A stretch of 35,502 nt of DNA from Acetobacteraceae bacterium (GCA_025452005.1 JANWJK010000095.1:1-35502), one strand, 5' to 3'. Shown: positions 7,346 through 15,518, numbered from the stretch's first letter. Numbers and translations are program-made. Notes: generated by a model not told the origin, from the letters alone.

Positions 7346-8554
7346 TCACACCGTATCCATCACGCGTTCGAACAACCGGTTCCCCTGCCGCCCGCCGAAG
7401 AAGATGTCGGTTGTCACCTCGTCCACGGACCGGCACCCGGTATACGCCATCGTCTTATCCAGCTCGTTGCGGATGATATTGATCGCCTTGAATGCGCCTG
7501 CCGTGCCGCCGACCGCGGTGCCGTACAGCGTCGCCCGGCCGGTCAACACCGCCTTCGCCCCCAGTGCCAGCGCCTTGGCGATATCGGACCCGCGCCGCAC
7601 GCCGGAATCCAGGATCACCGTCAGCCGCTCCCCGACCGCCTCGGCGATCTCCGGCAGCACGTCGATCGAGGCCACGACGCTGTCCATGTTCCGCCCGCCG
7701 TGGTTCGACACCACGATGCCGTCCACCCCGTACTCGATCGCCTTCAGCGCATCGTCCGGCCGGTTGATGCCCTTGATCATCAGGATGCCCGGCCATTTGT
7801 CGCGGAAGATGCGGATGTCGTCCCAGTCCAGCGAATCCTGCCGCGTCAGCTCGTGTGTGGTGGTACCGCGCTCCATCCGCTTGTATTCGTCCGGAAAGTT
7901 CTCGTTGCGCGGCATGCCGATGGTGGTGAGATATTTCATCAGTACGTTGGTGAACCACACCGGATGCCGCATGATATCGAGCGTGAATGTCAGGTTCGGC
8001 TTGTACGGCGCGATGAAGCCATTGTGCGTGTTGTATTCGCGGTTCGGCGGCACGATGGTATCGACCGTAACGATCAGCGCCTCGAACCCCGCGCGGTGGG
8101 CGCGATCGATGAGCTGATACGACATCTCGCGCTTGTTCCAGACATAGAGCTGAAACCACAGCCGCCCGCCCGCTCCTGGCCCCGCCTCCTTGGCGATCTT
8201 CTCCATCCCGGTCATCGCGCCCGTGGCCAGCGTGAACGGGATCTTCGCCTTGGCGGCGGCCTTCGCCAGTTCCAGCTCGCCCTCGTGCCAGCACAGGCCC
8301 GCCGCACCGGTGGGCGCGATCGCCAGCGGCATCGACACCGGCTTGCCGAACAGTGTCGTGGCCATCGAGCGGCCCGATACATCCACCAGCGCGCGGTGCC
8401 GCAGTTTGATGCGCTCGAATGCGTTGCGGTTGTTGGCGACCGCGATGCCGTCCTCGCTGCCCCGGTCGACGAATTCGAACACGGCCCTGGGCAGGCGACG
8501 TTTTGCCGCGGCACGCAGGTCATACACGTTCAGGCAACGATCGAGCGCGGACAT
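7346..8554 (-). CDS. FMN-dependent alpha-hydroxy-acid oxidizing protein, copy 2
   Basis: Paralogue of the gene at 6064-7248, 402 residues, with the same landmarks: APTGAAGLCWHEGELE, FQLYVWNKREM, LMIKGINRPDDA, the catalytic SNHGGRNMD, and DSGVRRGSDIAKALALGA for FMN phosphate. The ATG at 8554 sits six bases after GGGGAG, a good ribosome site; the ATG at 8560 used in the track directly abuts that site and is less likely. Like its paralogue it carries Phe in place of the glycolate-oxidase Tyr24 (LPRAVFEFVDRGSED). It differs by a short insertion, KEAGPGAGG, before GRLWFQ and in the substrate loop around residues 180-240. It is the first gene of the minus-strand cluster, so a promoter is expected in the 92 bp upstream. 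Tandem duplication followed by divergence is the simplest reading. Confidence 0.92.
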   Translation of the reverse strand: MSALDRCLNVYDLRAAAKRRLPRAVFEFVDRGSEDGIAVANNRNAFERIKLRHRALVDVSGRSMATTLFGKPVSMPLAIAPTGAAGLCWHEGELELAKAAAKAKIPFTLATGAMTGMEKIAKEAGPGAGGRLWFQLYVWNKREMSYQLIDRAHRAGFEALIVTVDTIVPPNREYNTHNGFIAPYKPNLTFTLDIMRHPVWFTNVLMKYLTTIGMPRNENFPDEYKRMERGTTTHELTRQDSLDWDDIRIFRDKWPGILMIKGINRPDDALKAIEYGVDGIVVSNHGGRNMDSVVASIDVLPEIAEAVGERLTVILDSGVRRGSDIAKALALGAKAVLTGRATLYGTAVGGTAGAFKAINIIRNELDKTMAYTGCRSVDEVTTDIFFGGRQGNRLFERVMDTV

Positions 8555-8646
8555 GGACATCTCCCCGGATGAGGGGATGATGAAGCCGATGACTCACTTG
8601 TCAAGCGAGCGCATCGGCATGGCCGGTGCGCTCGTGCGACGGACGG

Positions 8647-9738
8647 TCAGAAAAAGTCGCCGTATTTCAGATGGACGGACGTAGCGCTCGACTTCCACGC
8701 CATCGAGATGTGCTCGGTGCGTACCGGGTCCGGCAACACCTCGAACATGCGGATCAGGCGTTCGCCCCGCAGCTCCTGCTCCACCCCGCCGAGCAGCGCG
8801 GTGATATTGACCTCGCTGGCTTCGATCGCGCCGCAGTAGCTGAAATCGCTCGTATGATAGTCGGGGAAGTTGCACTGCTTCGTCGAGTGGACAATCCGCG
8901 GCCGTTCCACGATCCATTCAGCAGTGACGCCGGAAATGCTGGGGAATACTATGGACATATCGGGCAGCGTGACCGGCGGGGCGGTGCCGGTCACCGGCAT
9001 GAATTCACCACTGGTCAGGTTGACCATCAGGAAGACCACCGTCTGAGGATCCAAGGCAGTCAGGACACTCAGCACTTCGTCGCCGGGAGCGACCGTCAGT
9101 GGCATAGGCAAGGGAACCGTGCCGGTGTTGCCGCGCGCCCACCATTGCGTCCACGCCTCGGTGATCGGCGGACCGACGTCCTGCCGCGTGGACGCAGTCC
9201 CCATCTGGGGCAGCGACGAGTCGAGATAAAGTCGCTGACCGTCCAAACCGATCCAGTTGGAACAGACATATGGCAGATCCGGTGGCCCCTGGTACGGAGC
9301 GAGTGGGAGGTCGAGATGTTCCGGAGCCGTCCAGACCCCCCATATCTGCATGAGCTGCCGGTCCCGGTTCGCGGTGATGTAGGCGCCTGACCAGTTGGAA
9401 CTGGACTCGACGCGAGTCTCCTCGATCGGCATTTCGTCGACATGCCGATTGAGCATTCGGTAGCGGATGGCCTGCAGCAGGTCCTCCCTGAATTCAAAGG
9501 GAACGACTGTCACTTCCCTGGCGAACGCTCGGTCCCAGAGCTGCCGCAACAGCGGTTGCCGCTCGGGATCCGGTTTCGGTGGCAGTCCGAGGTCCAGCAG
9601 CTCCTGGGTCGAACGGTCCGACGGGTTGAAGGTACGCTGTTCGGGTGGTGGGAATGCCTTGAAGCGCTTTCGCAGGTCCTCGACGACGAAATCCGGAACG
9701 TATGGCTCTTGCCGCCGGTCAGCGTCCGCCCCACTCAT
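8647..9738 (-). CDS. G1 family (eqolisin, glutamic) endopeptidase-like protein
   Basis: Bacterial relative of the fungal glutamic peptidases (Pfam Peptidase_A4, MEROPS G1), 363 residues. The track's start at 10071 runs through the upstream gene in another frame. The ATG at 9738 overlaps that gene's stop as ATGA and has AGGGGG about 8 bases upstream, so it is preferred. Residues 1-110 form a propeptide-like region with LDLGLPPKPDPERQP. The catalytic fold follows: SSNWSGAYIT (113-122), CSNWIGLDG (159-167), SSLPQMGTAS with the presumed catalytic Gln178, and TAEWIVERPR with the presumed catalytic Glu274, matching by motif the Gln/Glu dyad of scytalidoglutamic peptidase. TQWWARGN stands where fungal enzymes have YEWYPD. 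No signal peptide is visible, which is odd because known members act in acid outside the cell. It is translationally coupled to the PAP2-fold gene. Confidence 0.82.
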   Translation of the reverse strand: MSGADADRRQEPYVPDFVVEDLRKRFKAFPPPEQRTFNPSDRSTQELLDLGLPPKPDPERQPLLRQLWDRAFAREVTVVPFEFREDLLQAIRYRMLNRHVDEMPIEETRVESSSNWSGAYITANRDRQLMQIWGVWTAPEHLDLPLAPYQGPPDLPYVCSNWIGLDGQRLYLDSSLPQMGTASTRQDVGPPITEAWTQWWARGNTGTVPLPMPLTVAPGDEVLSVLTALDPQTVVFLMVNLTSGEFMPVTGTAPPVTLPDMSIVFPSISGVTAEWIVERPRIVHSTKQCNFPDYHTSDFSYCGAIEASEVNITALLGGVEQELRGERLIRMFEVLPDPVRTEHISMAWKSSATSVHLKYGDFF

Positions 9739-10697
9739 TGCCATTCCCCCTGCGCCTTGCCGGCAGCATCCAGGAACGTCGGCGACGTGTTGAGCAATGG
9801 CATGATGCATATTGCGAACAGCACGCCTGCCAGGGTATCGCTGCGATAGTGGAGACCGGCGATTTCGCGATTGCGCGCGATGCGGTCGGCAAGCGTCCAC
9901 AGATCGTCGTTCATGACGGGCTGCTGCGGCAGCGGCGGCGCCGGAGGCGATGGCGCCGTCGGTCTCAGCACCTTGTCCATGCACAGCGCCATCAGGTGCG
10001 CCTGCGTCGAATGGCCACTCGGGAAGGACGCGTGCCCCGGCACCTCGATCGGGGGAAGCAGCGCCGGACACAACTGCGACGGTCGCGGGCGCCCGTACAG
10101 CGCCTTGAAGTACATCGCAACGAAAGTTCCGACGAGACTGGCGATGGCGAGTACCTTTGTCGTGTTCGGATAGGCCCCGGGACGGGCTGTCATCATGTTC
10201 AGGAAGTAACTGATGAATTCGTCGGACTGCGACAGGATTTCGGCAAGGGCGTCAGCGCGCTCGTTCATCGCCGCCCTGACGAGGTGTTCGATCTCCTCCT
10301 GTGCATGGGACAGCACTGTGGCGGCCGACCAATCCACCGTCGCGGGAGGCGTTGGCGGACCGGGTATCCAGGCCGGCCAGAGGGCGCTCGTGAGCGCGTT
10401 CGTCGCCGGATTGATCGTGTTCCACGCGGTCCCCGCGAACTCGTTCAACGCGCGCCACGCGTACCATTCGGCCGACCAGTTCAAATCGGGAAAGTTCTTT
10501 ATCTTGATGGCCGGCAGCCTGCCGATCATGACATCGGGAGTCGCCGTCAGGGGCTTCCTGTCGGGCGCGGTGACCAGCGGCAGGTTCACCCGATCGGCGA
10601 AGAACCAGCCTGAACTTACGCTGGTGGCATTGCCGCCGCCGCCGGAGTTGGCGCTGTTGCCGTCATTGCCGTCGTTGCCGTCGAAACTCGCAGGCAT
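9735..10697 (-). CDS. PAP2-superfamily / vanadium-dependent haloperoxidase-fold protein
   Basis: Protein of 320 residues with all three motifs of the PAP2 phosphatase / vanadium haloperoxidase active site: a K-x6-RP motif (KALYGRPRP, Lys198 to Pro206), PSGHS (226-230) and RNREIAGLHYRSD with Arg277, His283 and Asp287. The residue before Arg277 is Asn rather than the usual Ser. The long N-terminal part before the motifs, beginning with a low-complexity Gly/Asn stretch (DGNDGNDGNSANSGGGGN) and lacking a signal peptide, is more like soluble haloperoxidase-type proteins than membrane lipid phosphatases. The ATG at 10697 has AGGAG upstream at good spacing. The stop overlaps the start of the G1 peptidase gene, and the cyclase gene ends 42 bp upstream, so the three probably form an operon. 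Phosphatase and haloperoxidase activity cannot be told apart from sequence alone. Confidence 0.85.
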   Translation of the reverse strand: MPASFDGNDGNDGNSANSGGGGNATSVSSGWFFADRVNLPLVTAPDRKPLTATPDVMIGRLPAIKIKNFPDLNWSAEWYAWRALNEFAGTAWNTINPATNALTSALWPAWIPGPPTPPATVDWSAATVLSHAQEEIEHLVRAAMNERADALAEILSQSDEFISYFLNMMTARPGAYPNTTKVLAIASLVGTFVAMYFKALYGRPRPSQLCPALLPPIEVPGHASFPSGHSTQAHLMALCMDKVLRPTAPSPPAPPLPQQPVMNDDLWTLADRIARNREIAGLHYRSDTLAGVLFAICIMPLLNTSPTFLDAAGKAQGEWQ

Positions 10698-10739
10698 GTC
10701 CAGTCTCCTGTGACTAAGGCGCGCACAATCGCGAGCCTT

Positions 10740-12578
10740 TCAGTCCGGCACCCCAGCCTGCCGGAGTCGATCGGCGAATTGATCACGGACCTCGCCGCGC
10801 AGCGGTGTTCGTGCGCGGAATGTTGCCAGTCGGAACGTCGGCACGAGCCTCATCAGGTGCTGTGCCATCTTGCGCGCCTCGTCGATCTCGCCGGCCGCGA
10901 CGAGGCTGGCGATCAGGGCGCGGAGATTCGAGGTATTGGCGCCCGCATGGGCCGCCGACATGCGACCCCACGCGATCGCGTCGGCGTAGCGCCCGCCGAG
11001 ATAGTACGATTGCGACAGGTAGTGCTCGAGCCAGAAGCTGTCGGCACCGATCGGCGACAGCCGCACCGCACGTTCGGTCCGCGCGATCGCGGTCGCCACA
11101 TCGCCCAGATAGCCGCTGGTGAGACCGCTATAGGCCCAGGCCCACGCACAGCTCGGGCCAGCCGCCATGGCGCGTTCAAGATATTCCCGCGCGACGTCGT
11201 AGTCCTTCAACAGGTACGACTGGAGATGCCCGTAGATCGCCAGCCCCAACGCGTCGTTGCGGTCGCGCTCGATCGCCATTCGCGCGGCGTTGGCTGCCAT
11301 CGTGCGGTCCGCCATCTCATCGGCGGACCAGCCTTGGCCGATCCATCGCATGCGCAGCGATGCCATGTGCGAGTAGGCCGTCGCATAATCGGGGTCGTGC
11401 GCGATCGCCTGCTCGAGCAGTTCACGCGCCTGCTCGATCGAGGATCGATCCATGCGGTAGAACCGATCCAGCGCCTGAAGGGTGAGGTCATAGGCTGTCA
11501 TGTTGTCGGGATGCTTGCGCAGCGCGCGATCGAGTTCGCGCTCGCGCAACTCCGGCGCGATGGCGGTCGCCACGCGAAGCGCGATCCGGTCCTGCAGGTC
11601 GAACAGTTCGGTGAGCTCACCATCGAAGCGATCGGCCCAGATGACGTTGCCGGTCGGCGATTCGCTCAGCTCGACTGCGATCCGCAGCGCGTTCCCGGAA
11701 CGGCGGACGCTGCCGTGCAGCACATAGCGGACATCGAGTTCGTGGCCGACGCGGCGTACATCCAGCGGCATGCGCGCGAAGCCGATCGTCGAGCTGCGCG
11801 CGATCACCAGTAGATCCTTCAGCCCGCCGAGTGCGCGGATGATGTCGTCGATCATTCCTTCGGCGAAGTAGGCGTCGGATTGGTCCTTTTGCAGCGTACG
11901 GAACGGCAGCACCGCCAGCGATGGCCGATATTCGCCGGCATCCTCGGCCGTGGTTGCGCCGGGAAGGCTCTGGCGCGGCAGCGCCGGCATGTTGATCCAC
12001 GACGAGCAGGCCGATGCGGGAATCGCATAGGCCATGATCGGGTCGCGAATGTTCTTCAGCCGTTGCTCGCCGACCGGCTTGTAGGAGGCCGAAACGGTGC
12101 GGCGTACCTGCTCGAAGACCGCCGCGGACATGGTGACGCCACCCGGCTCGGCCAGCGCCTCGAGGCGCGCGGCGACGTTGATCGTCGTGCCGCCGCGGCG
12201 ATTCTCCTGCACCATGATCTCGCCCGAGTGGAGCCCGATGCGGAAGGTGATCCGTTCCTCGGGCGACAACCTTGCGTTGCGCCGCGCCGTATCGGCCTGC
12301 ACCCGCAACGCGCATTTCAGTGCCTCGACCGCGCTGGGAAACTCCGCCAGCACGCCGTCGCCGGCAACGTTGAATACCAACCCGTGCGCACGCTCGATTT
12401 CGCGGACGACCCTGTCGCACTCGGCGCCAACGCGCTTATAGGTGTCCTCCTCGGCGCGTACCATGAGCGCGCTGTAGCCCACGATGTCGGCGCCGAGCAC
12501 CGCGGCGAGCCGACGTTGGATCCGGCCTTTCCGCCCGGTGCGTCCACGAACCGATGACTGCTGATCCCCTGGGAGCAT
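10740..12578 (-). CDS. Class III adenylate/guanylate cyclase with TolB-like and TPR domains
   Basis: Signalling protein of about 612 residues. A class III cyclase domain fills roughly residues 22-190: metal-binding Asp31 in LGADIVGYSAL, Asp74 in VAGDGVLAEF, and the transition-state Asn/Arg in TINVAARLEA. The lysine that selects adenine in canonical cyclases is Asn here (VFNVAGD), as in many rhizobial relatives, so nucleotide preference is unclear. A TolB-like N-terminal domain follows (PSLAVLPFRTLQ onward, about 220-350), then TPR-type helical repeats to the C-terminus (ARELLEQAIAHDPDYATAYS and similar). No transmembrane segment is visible. The start is uncertain: ATGs at 12578, 12656 and 12686 are in frame, none with a strong ribosome site; 12578 is chosen because the conserved region starts soon after it. 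It is the first gene before the PAP2 and G1 peptidase genes. Confidence 0.87.
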   Translation of the reverse strand: MLPGDQQSSVRGRTGRKGRIQRRLAAVLGADIVGYSALMVRAEEDTYKRVGAECDRVVREIERAHGLVFNVAGDGVLAEFPSAVEALKCALRVQADTARRNARLSPEERITFRIGLHSGEIMVQENRRGGTTINVAARLEALAEPGGVTMSAAVFEQVRRTVSASYKPVGEQRLKNIRDPIMAYAIPASACSSWINMPALPRQSLPGATTAEDAGEYRPSLAVLPFRTLQKDQSDAYFAEGMIDDIIRALGGLKDLLVIARSSTIGFARMPLDVRRVGHELDVRYVLHGSVRRSGNALRIAVELSESPTGNVIWADRFDGELTELFDLQDRIALRVATAIAPELRERELDRALRKHPDNMTAYDLTLQALDRFYRMDRSSIEQARELLEQAIAHDPDYATAYSHMASLRMRWIGQGWSADEMADRTMAANAARMAIERDRNDALGLAIYGHLQSYLLKDYDVAREYLERAMAAGPSCAWAWAYSGLTSGYLGDVATAIARTERAVRLSPIGADSFWLEHYLSQSYYLGGRYADAIAWGRMSAAHAGANTSNLRALIASLVAAGEIDEARKMAQHLMRLVPTFRLATFRARTPLRGEVRDQFADRLRQAGVPD

Positions 12579-13026
12579 GAGCTTTCCGGTGGTGACGCCC
12601 AAGGAATGTACAATGCTCGCCGACGTCGCCGGTGCTGGCGACGAACGCGCGGACATTGCTGGGCGTATTTTTTCCAGGAGCAGCATAGGTCACGATTGCT
12701 TGTCCACGCAACGCATCGAAGTGCGACCGCCTCACGGCGGCATCAAGGGTTCTTGCACGGCATGATGGGAGCGAATGTGAATGGACTCACACGAGAGAGA
12801 ACGAAACGGCTTCCGAATCAGGACGATCGGGTGAACGTGTGAAGCTCTCCCGTCGCCGCTGTCATTGCGAGCGAAGCGAAGCAATCCCCATGGGGATTGC
12901 CGCGTCGCTGCGCTCCTCGCAATGACAGGACAAGCGACGGCCTACCGTGGCATGCCGGACGGAAAGCAGGCATTAATGCCATCGTGCCACCATGCCGCCG
13001 GACAACGCAGCCGGCGGAGGCTTGCG
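12579..13026. other. Gene-free divergent spacer of about 450 bp
   Basis: This spacer separates the minus-strand cyclase gene from the plus-strand DUF1217 gene, so it should hold promoters for both. It contains the palindromic element at 12861-12926. ORFs drawn here by the track (12577-12765, 12606-12842) have arginine-rich shadow-like composition and no ribosome site. If the cyclase starts at 12656 or 12686 the spacer is correspondingly shorter. No RNA gene or riboswitch was recognised. Confidence 0.5.
12861..12926. repeat. REP-like palindromic element (GTCATTGCGAGCGAAGCGAA type)
   Basis: A 66-bp imperfect palindrome: GTCATTGCGAGCGAAGCGAA then GCAATCCCC on the left, GGGGATTGC and a GC-rich stretch ending CTCGCAATGAC on the right. 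The terminal 10 bases (GTCATTGCGA / TCGC-AATGAC) and the central CAATCCCC/GGGGATTG are complementary. Elements of this kind are dispersed in many proteobacterial genomes and, when translated, give the well-known spurious peptide MRAKRSNP...LLAMT, exactly what the track shows at 12865. It is unrelated to the C/T-rich palindromes of the hyu region. Confidence 0.75.
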
Positions 13027-13896
13027 ATGAGCGGCATCATCGGTGGCATCGACTATAACCTGCTCTTCTCCGGACGCTCGGCAACGTCCGACATCGCCAG
13101 TTCCATCCTTGGCGCGCTGTATGGCGGCGGCAACGCCGCTGCCTCGACCGCGGTCTCCACCGGCAATCCGCTCACCGACCTCAAGCTCGCCCAGGCGAAC
13201 GAGGCCAAGGGTGTCGCCCAGGAAGGGAAAACCCCGCAGGTGCAACGCGATATCACGGCATTCCAGTCCGGGGTGGCCAAGGCCAAGGATATCCAGGCTG
13301 CGCTCGCCAATCCCAATGTGATGAAGGTGCTGCTGACCGCCAACAACCTGTCGCGCTACATCCAGTATCCGGCGCTGGCGCAGAAGGCGCTGCTATCGGA
13401 CCCCGGCCAGAGCGACTCTCTCGTCAACAAACTCGCCGACCCCAGCCTGCTGAGCACCGCCAAGACATTCGCCTTCGCCACAAAGGGATTGGCGGCGCTG
13501 CAAAATCCGCAGGTCGTCGCCGCGCTCGCCAATGGCTACAGCGAGGTGCTGTGGCGGCAGTCGCTGGAAAAGGCAACGCCAGGCCTGTCGAACGCGCTGG
13601 CGTTTCTCGGCCAGGCGAGCTCGATCAAGTCGGCGTACGATATCCTCGGCAACTCGGTGAATCGCAGCGTCGTCCTGACCGCACTCGGCATCCCGCAGGA
13701 AGTGGCCTTCCAGGAACTCACAGCCCAGGTGCAGGCGGTGTCATCGCGTGTCGACGTGGCCAAGTTCAAGGATCCGAAGTTCGTCACGAACCTCACCGAC
13801 CAGTACCTGCTCATCATGCAGCAGCAGTCGCGATCCGCGGGCAGCGGGACCGATCTGACCGCGCTGGCAGTGCAGGGGCACGGACTGATGGCGTAG
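13027..13896 (+). CDS. DUF1217 family protein
   Basis: Protein of 289 residues. The track start at 12865 reads through a palindromic repeat; the ATG at 13027 has GGAGG 7 bases upstream and is clearly better. The sequence is soluble and helical with no signal peptide. It matches by eye the alphaproteobacterial DUF1217 pattern: an early RDITAFQ segment, alternating helices around SDPGQSDSLVNKLADPSLL, the LWRQSLEKATPGLS region, and a C-terminal LGIPQEVAFQELTAQ with KFKDPKFVTNLTDQYL. Proteins of this family are often encoded near flagellar genes, but no flagellar gene is visible in this window, so the function remains unknown. The neighbours on both sides run on the minus strand, so it is probably transcribed alone. 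The N-terminal region contains a small-residue stretch (GALYGGGNAAASTAVSTG) of low complexity. Confidence 0.72.
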   Translation: MSGIIGGIDYNLLFSGRSATSDIASSILGALYGGGNAAASTAVSTGNPLTDLKLAQANEAKGVAQEGKTPQVQRDITAFQSGVAKAKDIQAALANPNVMKVLLTANNLSRYIQYPALAQKALLSDPGQSDSLVNKLADPSLLSTAKTFAFATKGLAALQNPQVVAALANGYSEVLWRQSLEKATPGLSNALAFLGQASSIKSAYDILGNSVNRSVVLTALGIPQEVAFQELTAQVQAVSSRVDVAKFKDPKFVTNLTDQYLLIMQQQSRSAGSGTDLTALAVQGHGLMA

Positions 13897-13914
13897 CGCC
13901 GGCCGCGGCCTGCG

Positions 13915-14283
13915 TTATCCCGCCTCGCGCAGCACCTCGGTCTTCACCGCCAGCACCTCGCCAAGCCACATCGCGTTCACCGTGTGGTCGTCGCGTGGGC
14001 GTCCCGACTGCGGATGCACCAGCACGGTCAGCCCCATGCGGTTCATCATGATGAACGGCACCAGCGTGGGGAACAGATCCGGCGCGAAGGCGATCTGATA
14101 CATCGCCTGCACATGCGGACCCACCTCCTCGTCGTGCCAGCTTCCCATGCGCATCTGCCCGGCGAAGCGCTCCTCCACCCATTGGCGCAGCAGCGCGGCG
14201 CGTTCCTTGGTGGACGGGTCGTAGTAGACGTGTACGTGGTAGTCCTTGATCGCGCCTACGTCCTTCGGTGCGGCCTGCATCAT
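13915..14283 (-). CDS. DOPA 4,5-dioxygenase family protein
   Basis: Small protein of 122 residues matching the DOPA 4,5-dioxygenase family (extradiol-type ring cleavage in fungi and plants; bacterial members are mostly uncharacterised). Landmarks are the N-terminal YHVHVYYDP with paired His, MGSWHDEEVGPHVQAMYQIA in the middle, and LVHPQSGRPRDDHTVNAMWLG near the end, giving a His-rich metal site. Two consecutive ATGs occur (14283, 14280); GGAGGG lies 6 bases before the first, so it is chosen. The start overlaps the stop of the thiolase gene, so the two are translationally coupled. The track's 246-residue version is an extension in the wrong frame through the thiolase. The pairing with a thiolase could reflect aromatic-compound breakdown, but the substrate is not known. 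Confidence 0.85.
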   Translation of the reverse strand: MMQAAPKDVGAIKDYHVHVYYDPSTKERAALLRQWVEERFAGQMRMGSWHDEEVGPHVQAMYQIAFAPDLFPTLVPFIMMNRMGLTVLVHPQSGRPRDDHTVNAMWLGEVLAVKTEVLREAG

Positions 14284-15449
14284 CGAACACCCTCCAGAAT
14301 CGATACGTAGTTCGCCACCGCGGCACCGCCCATGTTGAACACGCCAGCGATGTCCGCCTTCGGCAACTGCATCGCGCCCGCCTGGCCGGTGAGCTGCATG
14401 GCCGTGACGGCGTGCATCGATACGCCGGTGGCACCGATCGGATGGCCCTTCGCCTTCAGTCCCCCCGACGGGTTCACCGGCAGCCGGCCGTTCTTCGCCG
14501 TCCAGCCTTCCAACACCGCGCGCGCACCCTGGCCTGGGGCGGTCAGCCCCATTGCCTCGTATTCCAACAGCTCGGCGATGGTGAAACAGTCGTGCGATTC
14601 GACGAACGACAACTCGTCCAGTTTCACGTCCGCCGCATCGAGCGCCCGCCGCCATGCCTCGGCGGCACCCTCGAACTGCGTGATGTCGCGCCGGGAGATC
14701 GGCAGGAAATCGTTCACCTGGACCGCGGCGCGGAACCGCACCGCCTTGCCCATCGAGCGCGCCGTCACCTCGTCCGTCATCACCAGCGCCGCGGCGCCAT
14801 CGGACACCAGCGAGCAGTCGGTGCGCTTCAGCGGCGGCGCCACATAGGGGTTCTTCTCGCTGACGTGGCGGCAGAACTCGTAGCCCAGGTCCTTGCGCAT
14901 CTGCGCATACGGATTGTCCACGCCGTTCCTGTGGTTCTTCGCCGCGATCGCCGCCAGGGCATCGGACTGGTCGCCGTAGCGCTGGAAATACCGCTCCGCG
15001 ATCCGTCCGAACACACCGGCGAAGCCGGCGGGGATGTCGGCCTCCTCCTTCTGGTAGCTCGCCTTCAGCAGGATGTCGCCGACCTGCGCGCCTTGTGTCG
15101 CGGTCATCTTCTCGACGCCGATCACCAACGCGAACCGCCCGCGTCCCGCCGCCAGGAAGTCGCGCGCGCCATGCACCGCGGCAGAGCCGGACGCGCAGGC
15201 GTTCTCATACCGGGTGATCGGCCGGAACCGCAGTTCCGGCACGTGCTGGAGCACCAGCGAGGCGGGAAAGTCCTGCGCGGAGAACCCGTTGTTGAACAGG
15301 CTGACGAAGCCTGCCTCCACCTCGGCAGCCGAGATGCCGGCGTCATCGATTGCGGCGCGGGCGACGCGGCCGACCAACGCCTCGATGTCGGGATCGTCCA
15401 ACTTGCCGAACGGCGAGTGCGCCCAGCCGACGATGCAGGCTTCGGTCAT
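14280..15449 (-). CDS. Thiolase family protein (SCP-x/acetyl-CoA acetyltransferase-like)
   Basis: Thiolase-fold enzyme of 389 residues, forming or cleaving a carbon-carbon bond between acyl-CoA units. The ATG at 15449 has AGGAGG about 9 bases upstream; the longer track start at 15509 has no such support. Active-site elements are present in order: the nucleophilic Cys85 in ENACASGSA, VESHDCFTIAELLEYE with a catalytic His, and GGLKAKGHPIGATG with the C-terminal catalytic His. The SHDCF arrangement and VSDGAAALVM are typical of the SCP-2/SCP-x branch rather than of PhaA/AtoB. Members of this branch often have a small DUF35 partner; none is adjacent here. It is followed, with overlapping stop and start, by the DOPA-dioxygenase-like gene. 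The physiological substrate is unknown. Confidence 0.9.
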   Translation of the reverse strand: MTEACIVGWAHSPFGKLDDPDIEALVGRVARAAIDDAGISAAEVEAGFVSLFNNGFSAQDFPASLVLQHVPELRFRPITRYENACASGSAAVHGARDFLAAGRGRFALVIGVEKMTATQGAQVGDILLKASYQKEEADIPAGFAGVFGRIAERYFQRYGDQSDALAAIAAKNHRNGVDNPYAQMRKDLGYEFCRHVSEKNPYVAPPLKRTDCSLVSDGAAALVMTDEVTARSMGKAVRFRAAVQVNDFLPISRRDITQFEGAAEAWRRALDAADVKLDELSFVESHDCFTIAELLEYEAMGLTAPGQGARAVLEGWTAKNGRLPVNPSGGLKAKGHPIGATGVSMHAVTAMQLTGQAGAMQLPKADIAGVFNMGGAAVANYVSILEGVR

Positions 15450-15518
15450 GCGGGGAACCTCCTGGTCTGCCGCCGGAAACCTAGCCGATCGCCCCGCGGT
15501 TGGCGACACGACAGCCCG

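Noticed and set aside
7004-8572. 522-residue plus-strand ORF opposite the second hydroxy-acid oxidase
   Set aside because: Antisense shadow; composition and lack of motifs compared with the strongly conserved oxidase.
9739-10071. N-terminal extension of the G1 peptidase ORF
   Set aside because: This part lies in another frame over the PAP2-fold gene; the ATGA overlap with a ribosome site at 9738 is the better start.
12865-13026. N-terminal extension of the DUF1217 ORF (MRAKRSNPHGD)
   Set aside because: It is a translation of a palindromic REP-like element; GGAGG precedes the ATG at 13027.
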